Origin: Nymphaea colorata
Lineage: Eukaryota > Streptophyta > Magnoliopsida > Nymphaeales > Nymphaeaceae
Length of the DNA: 64,000 bases
Reading direction: 5' to 3'
NCBI RefSeq assembly: GCF_008831285.2
Contig: NC_045145.1
Coordinates: 7,498,802 to 7,562,801 of the forward strand
Below the pieces are notes generated by a model that had not been told where the DNA came from, did not search any database, and saw only the letters and a list, made by a program, of their open reading frames with translations. This document shows, piece after piece, positions 1 to 9,921 of this stretch (positions are counted from its first letter, which is position 1; every line of letters starts with the position of its first letter). Made by a program: the position numbers and the translations under genes.

Positions 1-1780
1 TCAACATCCTTCCAAAGAAACTTAGTAACTTCTAGTTGTAAAATTTTGAACCTTGTGCATTTGAACCACCTTGGAACTGTTAAAGGAAAAAAGAGATCTC
101 ATGCAACAATTAAAAGGATTTGGAACTCCATACAACATCAGAAAGATAACCAAATCAAAATTTGGAATAAAAATTACTATAATAATAATAGTAATAGTAA
201 TAAACAAAAACAGTTTGGAGAAGCACATGCTGCAAGAATTTCAAGTAAAGCTCCTATTAACATAGAAAAAGAAAGTAACTAATATGAAATGCTCTCAAGC
301 ATCTTAACATGGTCACCCTTGAATCTGTATGCCTCCTGCACCTTGGGACAATTTCAGCTGCTCGTCTTCCAGCCACCCAGTCTGACTTAATGTTGTGCAT
401 GCAATTTCGTACCACTAATTTCACATCCAAAATTACTTCAAATGGTCTCACCCACTGATTAGAAACCTCCATAACGTTTACCTTTTAGTCATCAAGCATG
501 TCATTTTCCAAAGAAGCATCAGGTATTGCCTTCTGCATTGTTTGGGATAGCATCTAGGAAATGTAAAAGGATAAATCAGTAAGGCTGAGCATTTTTAGAC
601 TTTAGATCCAAATAGATAGAGAAACAACCCCAACTAGCCTACTTTTTCTAGAAATGGGCATAGGCTCATCCAGTTAAATTGGTTAAGCAAAAAATAAGCA
701 CACTAGGAGGTTGATATACATGCAGGTCAGATATATTTGCCTTTTGCTAGTTGTATTGTTCATGTTCAATGTGAGCTAGAATGAGGCATAGCATGAACTG
801 CACTCAGATCAAATACCATAATGAATTGACATCTGGTCAATGTACATAATTTTTGCCTAAGGACCCCCTTTCATCTCCATTTATCTAATAATATTCAGTA
901 TTTATCCTTTGAAATCAATGCTTAGTTGGATATGTGAAACAAGCTGGTTCCCTTGAGTGTCAAAAAATGTAGCAATACTTTCAAAATTTGATCTAATTTA
1001 TACTTATACAAAAAAAACAAAAAACTGGTCAATGGGGGAGGTCAGTTATTGAAGTGAAAAAGAAAAAGGAACAGTGTTCATTGCATCATCAAATAGAATA
1101 TGATAAATCCTTTCAACTGAAGTATATTGCAGCCAACATTTTGAGGTATGGATGAAAAGAAGCATCAGTAGAACCTAAATGATCAAACTAAATGGGATTG
1201 AAAGAATGTGGATCGCAGAGAAAGCCTTCAGACAACTAAAACATGACCATAAAAGATGAGTCTTATGAGAAACCTCTCCATCACTTGCCATTCCAAGTGT
1301 GTAGTGTAGGAAATTTAATCCTGCATGAAGTAGCTCACCTTCTCAATTCGTTGTTTTCTTCTTATAAGAACTCAACCAAAGAAAAGTGTAGACATCTTCC
1401 TTTTTCCCTTGCTAAGGCTCACAAGAGCCTACCATTCAAGCTGGTGCAACTTCCACTCTGATTTTCCTTAGTATGGCATCATATGCAACAAAAATAGAAA
1501 AATAAATCCGTAAGGTTACATGAGGGAACAAACTTTCATACTAAGAATCAGTTTTAATTTTCATCAACAAGACAAGGAAAACAAATGTTGTTTATTAAAG
1601 AAACAACCAAAGAACCTTGATTCAAAGTTGACTTAAGTCAAATAAGATTATCTACTATCAGCTTGATTCTTGAAATTAATGTGATACCGGACCTTCTGCA
1701 AGCCTATTGTAGGGCATCTACTTCAATCAACTGATGTAGACATTTGCAATAAAACTAGCAAACTGCTAAAGAATTAACCC
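1..1780. other. Non-coding / unassigned flank
   Basis: I recognise no gene here. Reading frames are short and mostly not started by ATG. Two minus-strand pieces look weakly exon-like. One is 485-553, which follows a TTTCCTAG acceptor-like site and ends in TAA. The other is around 279-480, where one frame reads EAYRFKGDHVKMLESI and stops at 279-281. They could be the 3' end of a gene lying to the left, or chance. No transposon motif is visible. Confidence 0.3.
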
Positions 1781-1799
1781 CAATTCCTCCATGTGGAGG

Positions 1800-2900
1800 G
1801 CAAAAAGAGATCATGGAAGTTGGTGGACAATATTTCCATTGTTTGAGAAGTTGTTGTTGGGCGTCTTCTTCAATGCTAAGCATGGGCATACCCCGATGGA
1901 TGAAATCCATGAGCTAGCCTATGGTCGTCTTGATTTGTTGCAGGATGTGACAACTTCAGCTCGACATGCAAGAATGACAAATTTGATGAGATTCATGATT
2001 AAGCACATCATGCATTTCTCATTTGTAAAGAGTTTAACTCTGCCAAAGATGCAGCACTACACATTTGGAAGGCCCTCAATTTTGCCAAGAATCTCCGCAC
2101 ACTCAAGCTATATACCGGGCAACATCTTGTACTCTCTGCTGACCTGTTTCATGGAGAAGACAACTTAAGGGTGTTGCACATAAGTGAATCTCAAATTCAC
2201 AATTTACCAAAATCAGTACATAAATTAAGGCACCTGACACATTTCTTTGCTTTTTAGCATTGCTAGGTTGCCCAAATGTTTTGTCTTTTGCTCTATTTGT
2301 AGACCTTAGATGCTGAAGAGTGTACTGAGCTTGAAATCCTGCCTTGTGATTTACCGTAGCGTTTATTCTTGAAGCATCTTAAAATTGGAGGTGCTGATAG
2401 TTTGGGATGGTTGCTACAACACATTGGTCACTTAGGTCACCTCGAGACACTGGATAATTTCATTATTCAAGATGAAGATAGTCATAGAATTGAAGAGCTA
2501 GAGAGGGCACCTGACCATAATGAACTTGGAGAAAGAGCATAACCAAAGAGAAGCCATTGAGTCTCACATCTGTGAGATGGAAAAATTAAAATTTTTGAAA
2601 GTGCAATGCACATTGGGTGCATATGCAGGTGAAAAGGGTATCTTTGACTGCCTCTGTCCCCACAACAACCTTAAAATGCTACCTATATGGAATTATCCTG
2701 GCGTTATGATTCCAAAGTGGATGCTGGATTCATCTCTTTGTAATCTGGTGAAACTTGAACTTATCAATTGCATCACTATGAGCATTTACTATCCCTGGTG
2801 AAGCACCCTTTTCTTGAGCATCTAGAAATGTTGGAGTTACCTACAAGTGACGCAAACAATGTCTCTGGTGAGGATCGAGAAGGCAGGGGTCTCCAGTGAC
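1800..2900 (+). pseudogene. Decayed CC-NB-LRR (NLR) resistance gene, LRR part
   Basis: NLR proteins are intracellular receptors that detect pathogen effectors. Only the region from the end of the NB-ARC domain into the first leucine-rich repeats can be read. It begins near 1808 with a VGGQYFH-like segment (family form VG.QYF..L). A frame change leads to MDEIHELA (family form MHDLVHDLA) and a later ARHA. In another frame, about 2008-2260, NLRTLKLYTGQ and LRVLHISESQIHNLPKSV read as typical LRRs and end at TAG. Further LRR frames cover 2310-2520 (ELEILPCDLP, stop, then LKHLKIGG) and 2520-2801 (NNLKMLPIWNYPGVMIPKWM). The tail PFLEHLEMLELPTS sits near 2803-2845. At least three frame changes and several stops break it. 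I see no P-loop, Kinase-2 or GLPL motif in the window, so this is a 5'-truncated relic. Confidence 0.85.
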
Positions 2901-3765
2901 AACAGAGCAGGGTTTTGGAGGAAAGACCCACTTTTAGCCACTTCGAGCAAAAAAGAGAGAATGCCCTCCATGTGAAAAAAAGCCTGATCAATTAGGTTTT
3001 CATGTAGGCGATTTTAAAGGATATCTATGATGGCGAGAGGTTGTAACCTATAGTGGAGATATTATCTATACTAGTAAATATTTTCACCGATATAAATCAG
3101 TCATCACTGAGGACACAAAACATACCCGGTATTGACATGTCAGTATGGTGAGTCTTTTTGTTGTGTAGAGAGAGATTTGATTTCTACCTACATGTCTTGA
3201 TCCACTTCAGCATGAGTTTGTCTAACAAATGTGTCGGTTGTCTAGCAGCAAACCAAAAACAGCATTTGTTGCCCTACCTTTGCCATCTAAAAGTATGCAT
3301 TTGTCTCCAATAAAGAGGAAACATATGCCATCGTCATTGTTGTTCATAAGTTTGAAAGCAATGACTTTCTCCAAATGGAAGGATGTGCTTTTATATGGGA
3401 ATATATGCTGCTTAGGAAGGGGTTATGTATGAAGTTGTGCTCCTAACAAGGTATCTTATGTTTTTATGAAAAATAGACATGATCTTTGTAAAACAAGAAT
3501 GACAATTACTCAAACTTTTGTTACACAAGGCATAAATATCAGGTTCTTATACATTTAGCATCTCTTGTTTTCAACATTGAGGATGCAAATATTATGTTTT
3601 TACGTATTCAGTAGCATGTCTCTTGAAAATCGAGCTGTGATGTCTTAAGACTGCATCTAGTAAAGTCTTAGTACTGAATACTTATGTTAGCAAAATTCAT
3701 TGTTACCTATGGATTTACATTGGTCAAGAATGGTTTGTCAATTTTTTATTTCTGAACCCCAACAC
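2901..3765. other. Intergenic, no recognised feature
   Basis: AT-rich DNA between the NLR relic and the copia element. Frames are short and unrecognised. The last five bases, TATGT (3766-3770), are the left copy of the copia target duplication. Confidence 0.6.
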
Positions 3766-3770
3766 TATGT

Positions 3771-4238
3771 TGTAAGATCATTTGGTGGGCCGGCATATGT
3801 CTATGAGGAATTTCAGACATTATGGCTGTCTTAACGTAAATATCCGCTTAAGTGATTGCATTTTGGGATATTATGTCATTTTAGATGGTATGGGGTAATT
3901 TTGAAATGTATATATACCTATACGCAATTACGGACTCTTTGATGGGTTGAATCCGTAATTGTCCTCATTATATAATGGTAGTGGTCCCTGGGGTCGTGCG
4001 AACAGTTGCTTTTGGTTTCTAGGGTTTTCTCTTCCCCATCTGAGAGAGACCTCACGCGCACTGCACGTACCCTGGAAGACCCTGCTGCGATCTTCCCGTG
4101 CACCAGATCAGATGGATTCAGGTACGCTTCCGCTTCAGTTTAAGGTTTCGTTTATTTCAATGATTTAGCATGAGCATGATCCTGTTTAGGGTATATACAT
4201 TTGGTTTTGTATATGCGTTATGGGGAGAAATCCCAACA
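3771..4238 (+). repeat. 5' LTR of copia element
   Basis: Starts TGTAAG and ends CCCAACA, with the TG...CA ends usual for LTRs. A TATA-like TATATATAC lies at about 3909-3917, which would put the transcription start roughly 25-35 bases downstream. Near its end it carries ATG GAT TCA G followed directly by GTACGC (ATG at 4112), a good splice-donor context. In the 3' LTR the TATA-like stretch reads TATAGATAC. Confidence 0.95.
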
Positions 4239-4240
4239 TT

Positions 4241-4254
4241 TGGTATCAGAGCCA
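4241..4254 (+). promoter_or_regulatory. Primer binding site (initiator Met-tRNA)
   Basis: TGGTATCAGAGCCA begins two bases after the LTR end. It is complementary to the 3' end of plant initiator methionine tRNA, the standard primer of plant copia elements for minus-strand DNA synthesis. It lies inside the proposed gag intron, so spliced RNA would lack it. Confidence 0.95.
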
Positions 4255-4340
4255 ATGTTCTTCGTTAAATCGTTGAATTTTTTGGATGATTTTGTGCGTC
4301 TTCCCGTTGGGTTCATCCCTGTTTTTCGGCTGCAAGTATT

Positions 4341-4377
<37 letters not shown>

Positions 4378-4379
4378 AG

Positions 4380-5040
4380 GGTTGAGGGCGTGCGACGGAA
4401 GCCGTCGGGCTTCCGTTGCAGCCATCAGGAGGATCGGAGAAGGGGACGAGAGGATCGGCGGGCGTCAGTCGCCGTTGGGCGATGGCGGGCCTCCGGCCGT
4501 TGGGGCGCGTCCTGCCTGCGGCCACCCACGCTGTTGGGTGGCCTGTCGGCGCTCTCCCCGTCTCTGTTGCAGCGAAAACAGAAGAACAAGTAGTGCAAGG
4601 GGAATAACAGGGAAGGCGACGGCAGGGAGGCTGGCAGAGGGCGACGGCCGGCGACTCAGATGTCGCCGGACGGGCCCGTGCGACCCGCTGCCATCCACCC
4701 ACAGTCACCGGCGACCCACCGGTGGCCTCCTCGCCGCTTCTGCAACCGCCCATTCCAGTCGATAATGGCGGAAATCAGAAAAGGGGCAGATTGTAGCAGA
4801 AGGGGAAACCGACCAGAATCGGCCGGTTTCCGGCGGGCGTCGGCCCGCCATCGTGGCGGCCGACGTCCGGCGACGCTGGCGGCACCCGCCGGCGGCCACC
4901 CACGGTGTTGGGTGGCCTGCCGGTGGAGCTTCACCGCCCGCCTGCCGTTCGGCAGGCGAGCGGTGGAGACGACGCCCGCGACGCTCGGGCGGTCGAGCGG
5001 GTCAGCCCGGGTCGGGTCGTGACAGAGCCGATCCGGGTCC
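4380..5040. other. GC-rich island in the copia leader
   Basis: A sharply GC-rich block in an otherwise AT-rich element, bounded by two A-runs (4346-4375 and 5050-5066). Frames stay open on both strands because GC-rich DNA has few stops. No protein domain is recognisable, so I do not call a gene. Two copies of a nine-base-pair hairpin, GGCCACCCA/TGGGTGGCC with six-base loops, lie at 4520-4543 and 4894-4917. Confidence 0.8.
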
Positions 5041-5164
5041 ATCAGATTTAAAAAAAAAAAAAAAAACTTTTCCCGCCTCGCGCCCGAGCCCCTGCGTTTT
5101 ATTTTTCGGACCGGGTCGGGTCCTGTCGGACCCGACCCGTATCCATTTGGTTTAAGTAAATCGG

Positions 5165-5625
5165 TTCATTTTTTTTAAACCAGTTTTGGAAAAGACTCGA
5201 ACCGGTTCATTACGATTCAGAACCGATTCAATCCGATTCAGACCGGTTCGGACCTTCTAGGGACCGGTTCGAACCTTTCAGATCCGTTTCGGACCATTTG
5301 GGGACAGGTTCATTCATTTCAGAACCGATTTGAACCATTTTCGAACCGATTCAGGGCTTTTCAGAACCGGTTCATTCAGTTTTGGAACCGATTCTAGCAT
5401 TTCAGAACCGATTAAGTTGATTTTTGAACCGATTCGGGCATTTTCAGACCGGTTCACTTGATATTTAGACCGATTCAGGGCTTTTCAGACCGGTTCATTG
5501 AGTTCTGGAACCGTTTTTGGGCCAATTTTAACTGGTTCATTGGGTTTTAGAACCGATATGGTCTATTTTTGACCAGTACGTCCAATTTTTAGACTGGTTC
5601 AGCCCTATGTAGGGGTATGCAGGTG
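5165..5625. repeat. Degenerate short tandem repeat (ACCGATTCA/ACCGGTTCA)
   Basis: Around twenty variants of ACCG(A/G)TTCA occur at roughly 20-25 base spacing, separated by T-rich spacers such as GGGCTTTTCAG. The order resembles a decayed minisatellite. It lies in the copia leader after the GC-rich island. Confidence 0.85.
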
Positions 5626-6379
5626 TTCTAATTGTGGTTTAAGAACGATACGGGCCATTTTAAGGCCGATTCAGTAGTTCTTGACCCTCTTAAGCACGAT
5701 TATGATACTGGTTTATAAGTTTTGGACTCTTTTGGGCTCATTTCATTGAATCATTTTGGTTTTGAATTTAATGTAAGGCATACATGTATGGTAATTTGGT
5801 TTATGCATCAAGTTTTTGGGATTCAATAAATGACAAATTCTGTATGTAAATTTTAATTCATGTATCATGTTTTGCATGTTGTTAATTTATGTGTGTACTT
5901 TAGATGAATGTTTGGATTATGAATTTAATCTTTGGTCATGTCTATTGTTTGAAATGAGTACGTTTGTACTTTATGTCGTCAAAGTGACATCTGTTGTACG
6001 AATTTGCTTGTTTTGAACATTAGATGATAGTATACTTGATCCATGCGGACAATGATCAGCCCAAAGGAGGATTGTTGTTTGGTCAGGTTTAAGTATATAG
6101 GGCAATGAATATATGATAATTTTTCAGGTTTTCATGTGAATAGCGAGTCAATCCAAAGATAGGCTCGTTGTTTGACAGGGTTAATTATTTATATTCATTG
6201 TTGACCAAGAATACCACTTGCAGTTAGTATTTCAATCCAAAGATTGGATATTAGCGTTGCACCGGTACCTTGTGATGGGATTTGGGCCATTGTATTTAAA
6301 TTCATTTATATTTGTTATTTCATCTTTGTACATGTATTGATTGTGAGCATGTTTGGTATTTTTGTTGTTCTTTGTACAG

Positions 6380-7519
6380 TGAGTTCTGCTTCTATGATAT
6401 CTGCAAATTTGAGTACTGTTCCTGAGTTAAATGGTTCGAATTTTAAGGACTGGAAAGAAACTGTTATGATTGTTCTGGGTTGTATGGATCTTGACCTTGC
6501 ATTTAGGGAGTTGTGTCCACCTCAACCAACAGATCAAAGTTCCCATGAGGATAAGCGGTACTTTGAACGGTGGGAACGCTCAAACCGCATGTGTCTAATG
6601 ATCATGAAGAGATCAATCCCAGAAAATTTTCGGGGATCTATTACTGAAAAGGCTAGTGCCAAGGCGTTCCTTGAAGAGATTGAAAAACGTTTTGCTAAAA
6701 AATGAAAAGGCTGAAACAAGCACTCTTTTGAGTAAACTTGTGACGCTGAGGTTTAAAGGAAAGGGGAACATACGGGAGCATATTATGGAAATGTCTCATC
6801 TTGCTTCAAAATTACAGGCACTAGGTCTGAGGTTACCTGAAGACTTTATAGTGCATATGGTTCTTCTTTCTCTTCCACCACAGTTTGGACAATTTAAAGT
6901 TAGTTATAACTGTCAGAAGGAGAAATGGACTCTTAATGAGCTTATTTCGCACTGTGTGGAAGAAGAGGAGAGATTGAAGCATGATAGGATAGAAAGTGCT
7001 CACTTGGCTACTACGCCTAAAAGTAAGAAAAGAAAGACGGCTAAAGAAATTGCAGTTGATCACGCATCCATCAAGAAACAAAAGAAGCATAAGGAAGGCA
7101 AATCAAGCTGCTTCTTTTGCAAGGATGAAGGTCATATGAAGAAGGATTGTACTAAGTATCACGCATGGCGTGAAAAGAAAGGTACGATTCTTACTTTGGT
7201 TTGTTCTGAGGTTAATTTAATTTCAGTACCAAGGCACTTGTGGGTAGATTCAGTTGCTACTACTCACATAAGTGTTTCTGTGCAGGGCTGCCTAAATTGT
7301 CGGACGCCAATTGATGCTGAAAGATTCATCTATGAGGGCGATGACATGAAGGCGAAGATTGAAGCCATAGCAGATTTTCGAGTTATTGTTAAAGACTGGT
7401 TGTCATTTGAATTTGATAGAAACTTATGTAATACCGCCTTTAGACGGAATTTGGTTGTTATTTCCTTACTGAACAAATTTGGTTATTATTGTTCATTTGG
7501 AGGAAATAAATTTAAATAG
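6380..7519 (+). pseudogene. Copia gag (frameshifted)
   Basis: Gag forms the virus-like particle. The first usable ATG in the unspliced leader is 6394; the spliced start would be ATG 4112. The region about 6410-6960 is the UBN2-type copia gag domain (LNGSNFKDWK near the start, LHDLLLSLPP-type text replaced here by HMVLLSLPPQF). It is followed by a zinc knuckle, CFFCKDEGHMKKDC (CX2CX4HX4C), at about 7111-7152. The frame breaks at an A6 run (6697-6702): the first frame stops at 6703-6705 and the protein continues in the next frame with NEKAETS. One extra A explains it. A sequencing error in the homopolymer is possible. Confidence 0.9.
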
Positions 7520-9052
7520 TTTCTGCATTCAAATTTGAATTCCACTGGTTCTTTGTCTAGTAGCGATAACCTTTATTTGCTTGATACGATTGCTTCATAT
7601 AATGTAACCTTGCATGTTACGTTTAGTGGTACTAAAAGAAAATTAGCCAAAAGAGAATTCTGTTATGTTATGACATTGGCGCTTAGGACATATCTCTGAA
7701 AAGAGAATATAAAGGCTTATGTCAAAATGAATTCTTGAGTCCCTTGATTTTGCAAACTTTAATGTCTGCACTGAATGTATAAAGGGAAAATGAACAAACA
7801 TTAAGGGGTTATAAGTTTTATTTAATCCATTCAGTAAGTCTTTTTTTGAAAGGGAAACGCCCATTTCTTTGTAGATATTGAGTTTGGGAGGTGATCAGGT
7901 TATGAACATTGTTTTTGAAGAGGGACCTGAGTCCACTCTATTCAGAAGAAGACAATGATGTCGATCTCCATACTGAAGAACAAACTCAACAACCTCAAGA
8001 AAATTAAGTAGAGGTGTCACTAAGGAAATCTATATATGGACTAAAGTAAGTTTTCCAGTCAATGGTATTACAAACTTCATCAAGTTATAGTTTCATTTGG
8101 TTTCGAAATTAATATGGTTGATGAATGTGTATACTAAAAGTTCAGTGGGGGCAAATTTATCTTTTTGGTTTTATATGTCGATGATATATTGTTGACAAGT
8201 AATGATGTTGGCATATTGCATGAAACTAAGAAATTTTTGTCAACAACGTTTGACATGAAGGATCTTGGTTGTGCATCTTTTGTATTGGGGATCCAAATAT
8301 TTCGAGATCATTCTCGGGGTATTCTTGAATCATCACAAAAGGCCTACATTGATAAGGTGCTTCAGCAATATGACATGAAGGATTGTAAACCATGAAAGAC
8401 TCCAGTTGCTAAAGGAGACAAGTTTAGTCTCAAACAGTGCACTAAAAGTAAAATCGAATCTAAAGAAATGGAAAGGATTCCCTATTTGTCTGTTGTGGGA
8501 AGCCTTATGTATGTTCAGGTTTGTACTCGTTTGGATATTGCATTTATCATTGGAATGTTAGGCAGATACTTAAGTGATCCTGGTATGGGTCATTAGAAAG
8601 CAGCCAAAAGAGTTTTGATGTAATTAAAAAGAACATAAGATTTTATGCTCACATACAGGAAGTCAGACCAGTGGGAGATCATTAGGTATTCAGATTCTGA
8701 CTTTGCTGAGTGCCAAGATACTGGCATTCAATCAGGTTTTGTGATTGCAGAATTTTGTCACGAGGCTGCGCATTATGCATGGTATAAAAAAATACCACTA
8801 AGGTTGTTGTGTGATAATAATTCAGCAGTCATGTACTCTTATAACAGCCACAGTTTGTCAAAGTCGAAGCACATCGACATTAAGTTTTTTTGGACTGTTA
8901 AAGAGGGGATACAGAATGGTCAGGTGTCTTTAGAGCATATTGAGACAAACTCTATGATTGCGGATCCGCTTACCAAGGGTTTAACACATAAGGTCTTTCA
9001 CGAACATGTTGTTCGTATCGGGGTGTTATCCTTGGATGATGTGCTGGTTTAG
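7235..9052 (+). pseudogene. Copia pol remnant: protease, GAG-pre-integrase, partial RT, RNase H
   Basis: Protease: WVDSVATTHIS at about 7241-7273, where the invariant Gly of DSG is Val. GAG-pre-integrase: SSDNLYLLDTIASYN near 7559-7600, with frame breaks up to about 7790. The integrase catalytic core and the N-terminal half of RT are missing; the join lies about 7800-8010. RT resumes with SLRKSIYGLK near 8013. The catalytic YVDDI is at about 8175-8189, followed by FDMKDLG and, after a stop, the PYLSVVGSLMY region. RNase H spans about 8645-9052 (YSDSDFAEC, then SKHIDIKFF and ADPLTKGL), with an internal deletion between SGFV and the next motif. The final stop is at 9050-9052, followed by about 390 bases of 3' UTR. 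Confidence 0.9.
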
Positions 9053-9438
9053 TGGGAGTTTGTATTTTTTGTTTGCTCTAATGTATGGACACATATTCAG
9101 TTTTCTGCAGAATAAAGTTTAAAGTTCTTTGTTTCCATTCTTTGTTTATGTTTTGATCTCTATAAGGTTTTTAAAGTTGGACCAGTTGAGAATAGACATG
9201 TTGTAATCACATTACATGTAATTCTCATGCTATACATCCATATCAGATCTATGCCATTGATTATGTTAACATTTGTGATCATTGAAGGTTTAGCTAATTT
9301 TTATTATAGCGAAAGCCGCTTTGGTTCTGTGTTGATATGGTCATGGACGAGATTGGTGAAAATGACGTTTATAAGATAGCAATTATGAGCTCCTAAGGTT
9401 TTATGTAATGTCTGAATGCATTAAGACATATTTGGCCC

Positions 9439-9449
9439 AAGTGGGAGAT
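9439..9449 (+). promoter_or_regulatory. Polypurine tract
   Basis: AAGTGGGAGAT lies directly before the 3' LTR. It is the plus-strand DNA primer typical of plant copia elements. Confidence 0.9.
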
Positions 9450-9916
9450 TGTAAGATCATTTGGTGGGCCGGCATATGTCTATGAGGAATTTCAGACATT
9501 ATGGCTGTCTTAACGTAAATATCCGCTTAAGTGATTGTATTTTGGGATATTATGTCATTTTAGATGGTATGGGGTAATTTTGAAATGTATAGATACCTAT
9601 ACGCAATTACGGACTCTTTGATGGGTTGAATCCGTAATTGTCCTCATTATATAATGGTAGTGGTCCCTGGGGTCGTGCGAACAGTTGCTTTTGGTTTCTA
9701 GGGTTTTCTCTTCCCCATTTGAGAGAGACCTCACGCGCACTGCACGTACCCTGGAAGACCCTGCTGCGATCTTCCCGTGCACCAGATCAGATGGATTCAG
9801 GTACGCTTCCGCTTCAGTTTAAGGTTTCGTTTATTTCAATGATTTAGCATGAGCATATCCTGTTTAGGGTATATACATTTGGTTTTGTATATGCGTTATG
9901 GGGAGAAGTCCCAACA
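9450..9916 (+). repeat. 3' LTR of copia element
   Basis: 467 bases, almost identical to the 5' LTR. The differences I count are one C/T near 3870/9538, one T/G in the TATA-like stretch, one C/T near 4040/9719, one deleted G (CATGAT to CATAT) and one A/G before the terminal CCCAACA. It is followed by the duplication TATGT at 9917-9921. Confidence 0.95.
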
Positions 9917-9921
9917 TATGT

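Larger units (their letters stand above)
4122..6379 (+). other. Proposed spliced leader intron of the copia element
   Basis: The donor is CAG|GTACGC at 4121/4122, in the LTR. The acceptor is a T-rich tract ending TTCTTTGTACAG at 6379. Joining G4121 to T6380 keeps one frame open: ATG GAT TCA G then TG AGT TCT GCT TCT, running straight into the gag ATG at 6394. Without splicing, about 2 kb with many short ATG frames would precede gag. The intron holds the primer site, an A30 run (4346-4375), a GC-rich island, an A17 run (5050-5066) and a degenerate short repeat. Splice use is inferred from sites and frame only. Confidence 0.55.
3771..9916 (+). mobile_element. Young Ty1/copia LTR retrotransposon, coding-defective
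   Basis: A 6.1 kb element with every structural part in place: 5' LTR 3771-4238, two-base spacer, primer site 4241-4254, leader, gag, pol remnants, polypurine tract 9439-9449, 3' LTR 9450-9916. The five-base duplication TATGT flanks it at 3766-3770 and 9917-9921. The two LTRs differ, by my count, by four substitutions and one single-base deletion, so insertion was recent. The coding region does not fit that youth. gag has a one-base frameshift near 6698-6702, the protease motif reads DSVA instead of DSGA, the integrase catalytic core is absent and RT is partial with stops. The element was therefore most likely moved by proteins supplied in trans. The gag-RT-RNase H sequence style is copia; I do not assign a lineage. 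Confidence 0.95.

Noticed and set aside
3959-4168. LTR frame preceding ATG 4112, repeated in the 3' LTR
   Set aside because: It begins at a TTG, not ATG. Only the ATG at 4112 has a plausible role, as the spliced gag start.
4241-4254. tRNA-like sequence
   Set aside because: Only the primer-complementary stretch is present; there is no tRNA body, so it is a primer site and not a tRNA gene.
4286-5155. Overlapping open frames on both strands (up to about 159 codons) in the GC-rich leader
   Set aside because: They stay open because GC-rich DNA lacks stops, pass through a poly(A)-derived Lys run, and have no domain or codon pattern.
5225-5280. GGTTCGAACC-like B-box of a tRNA gene
   Set aside because: It is one variant of the ACCGGTTCA repeat array, with no A-box at the right distance.
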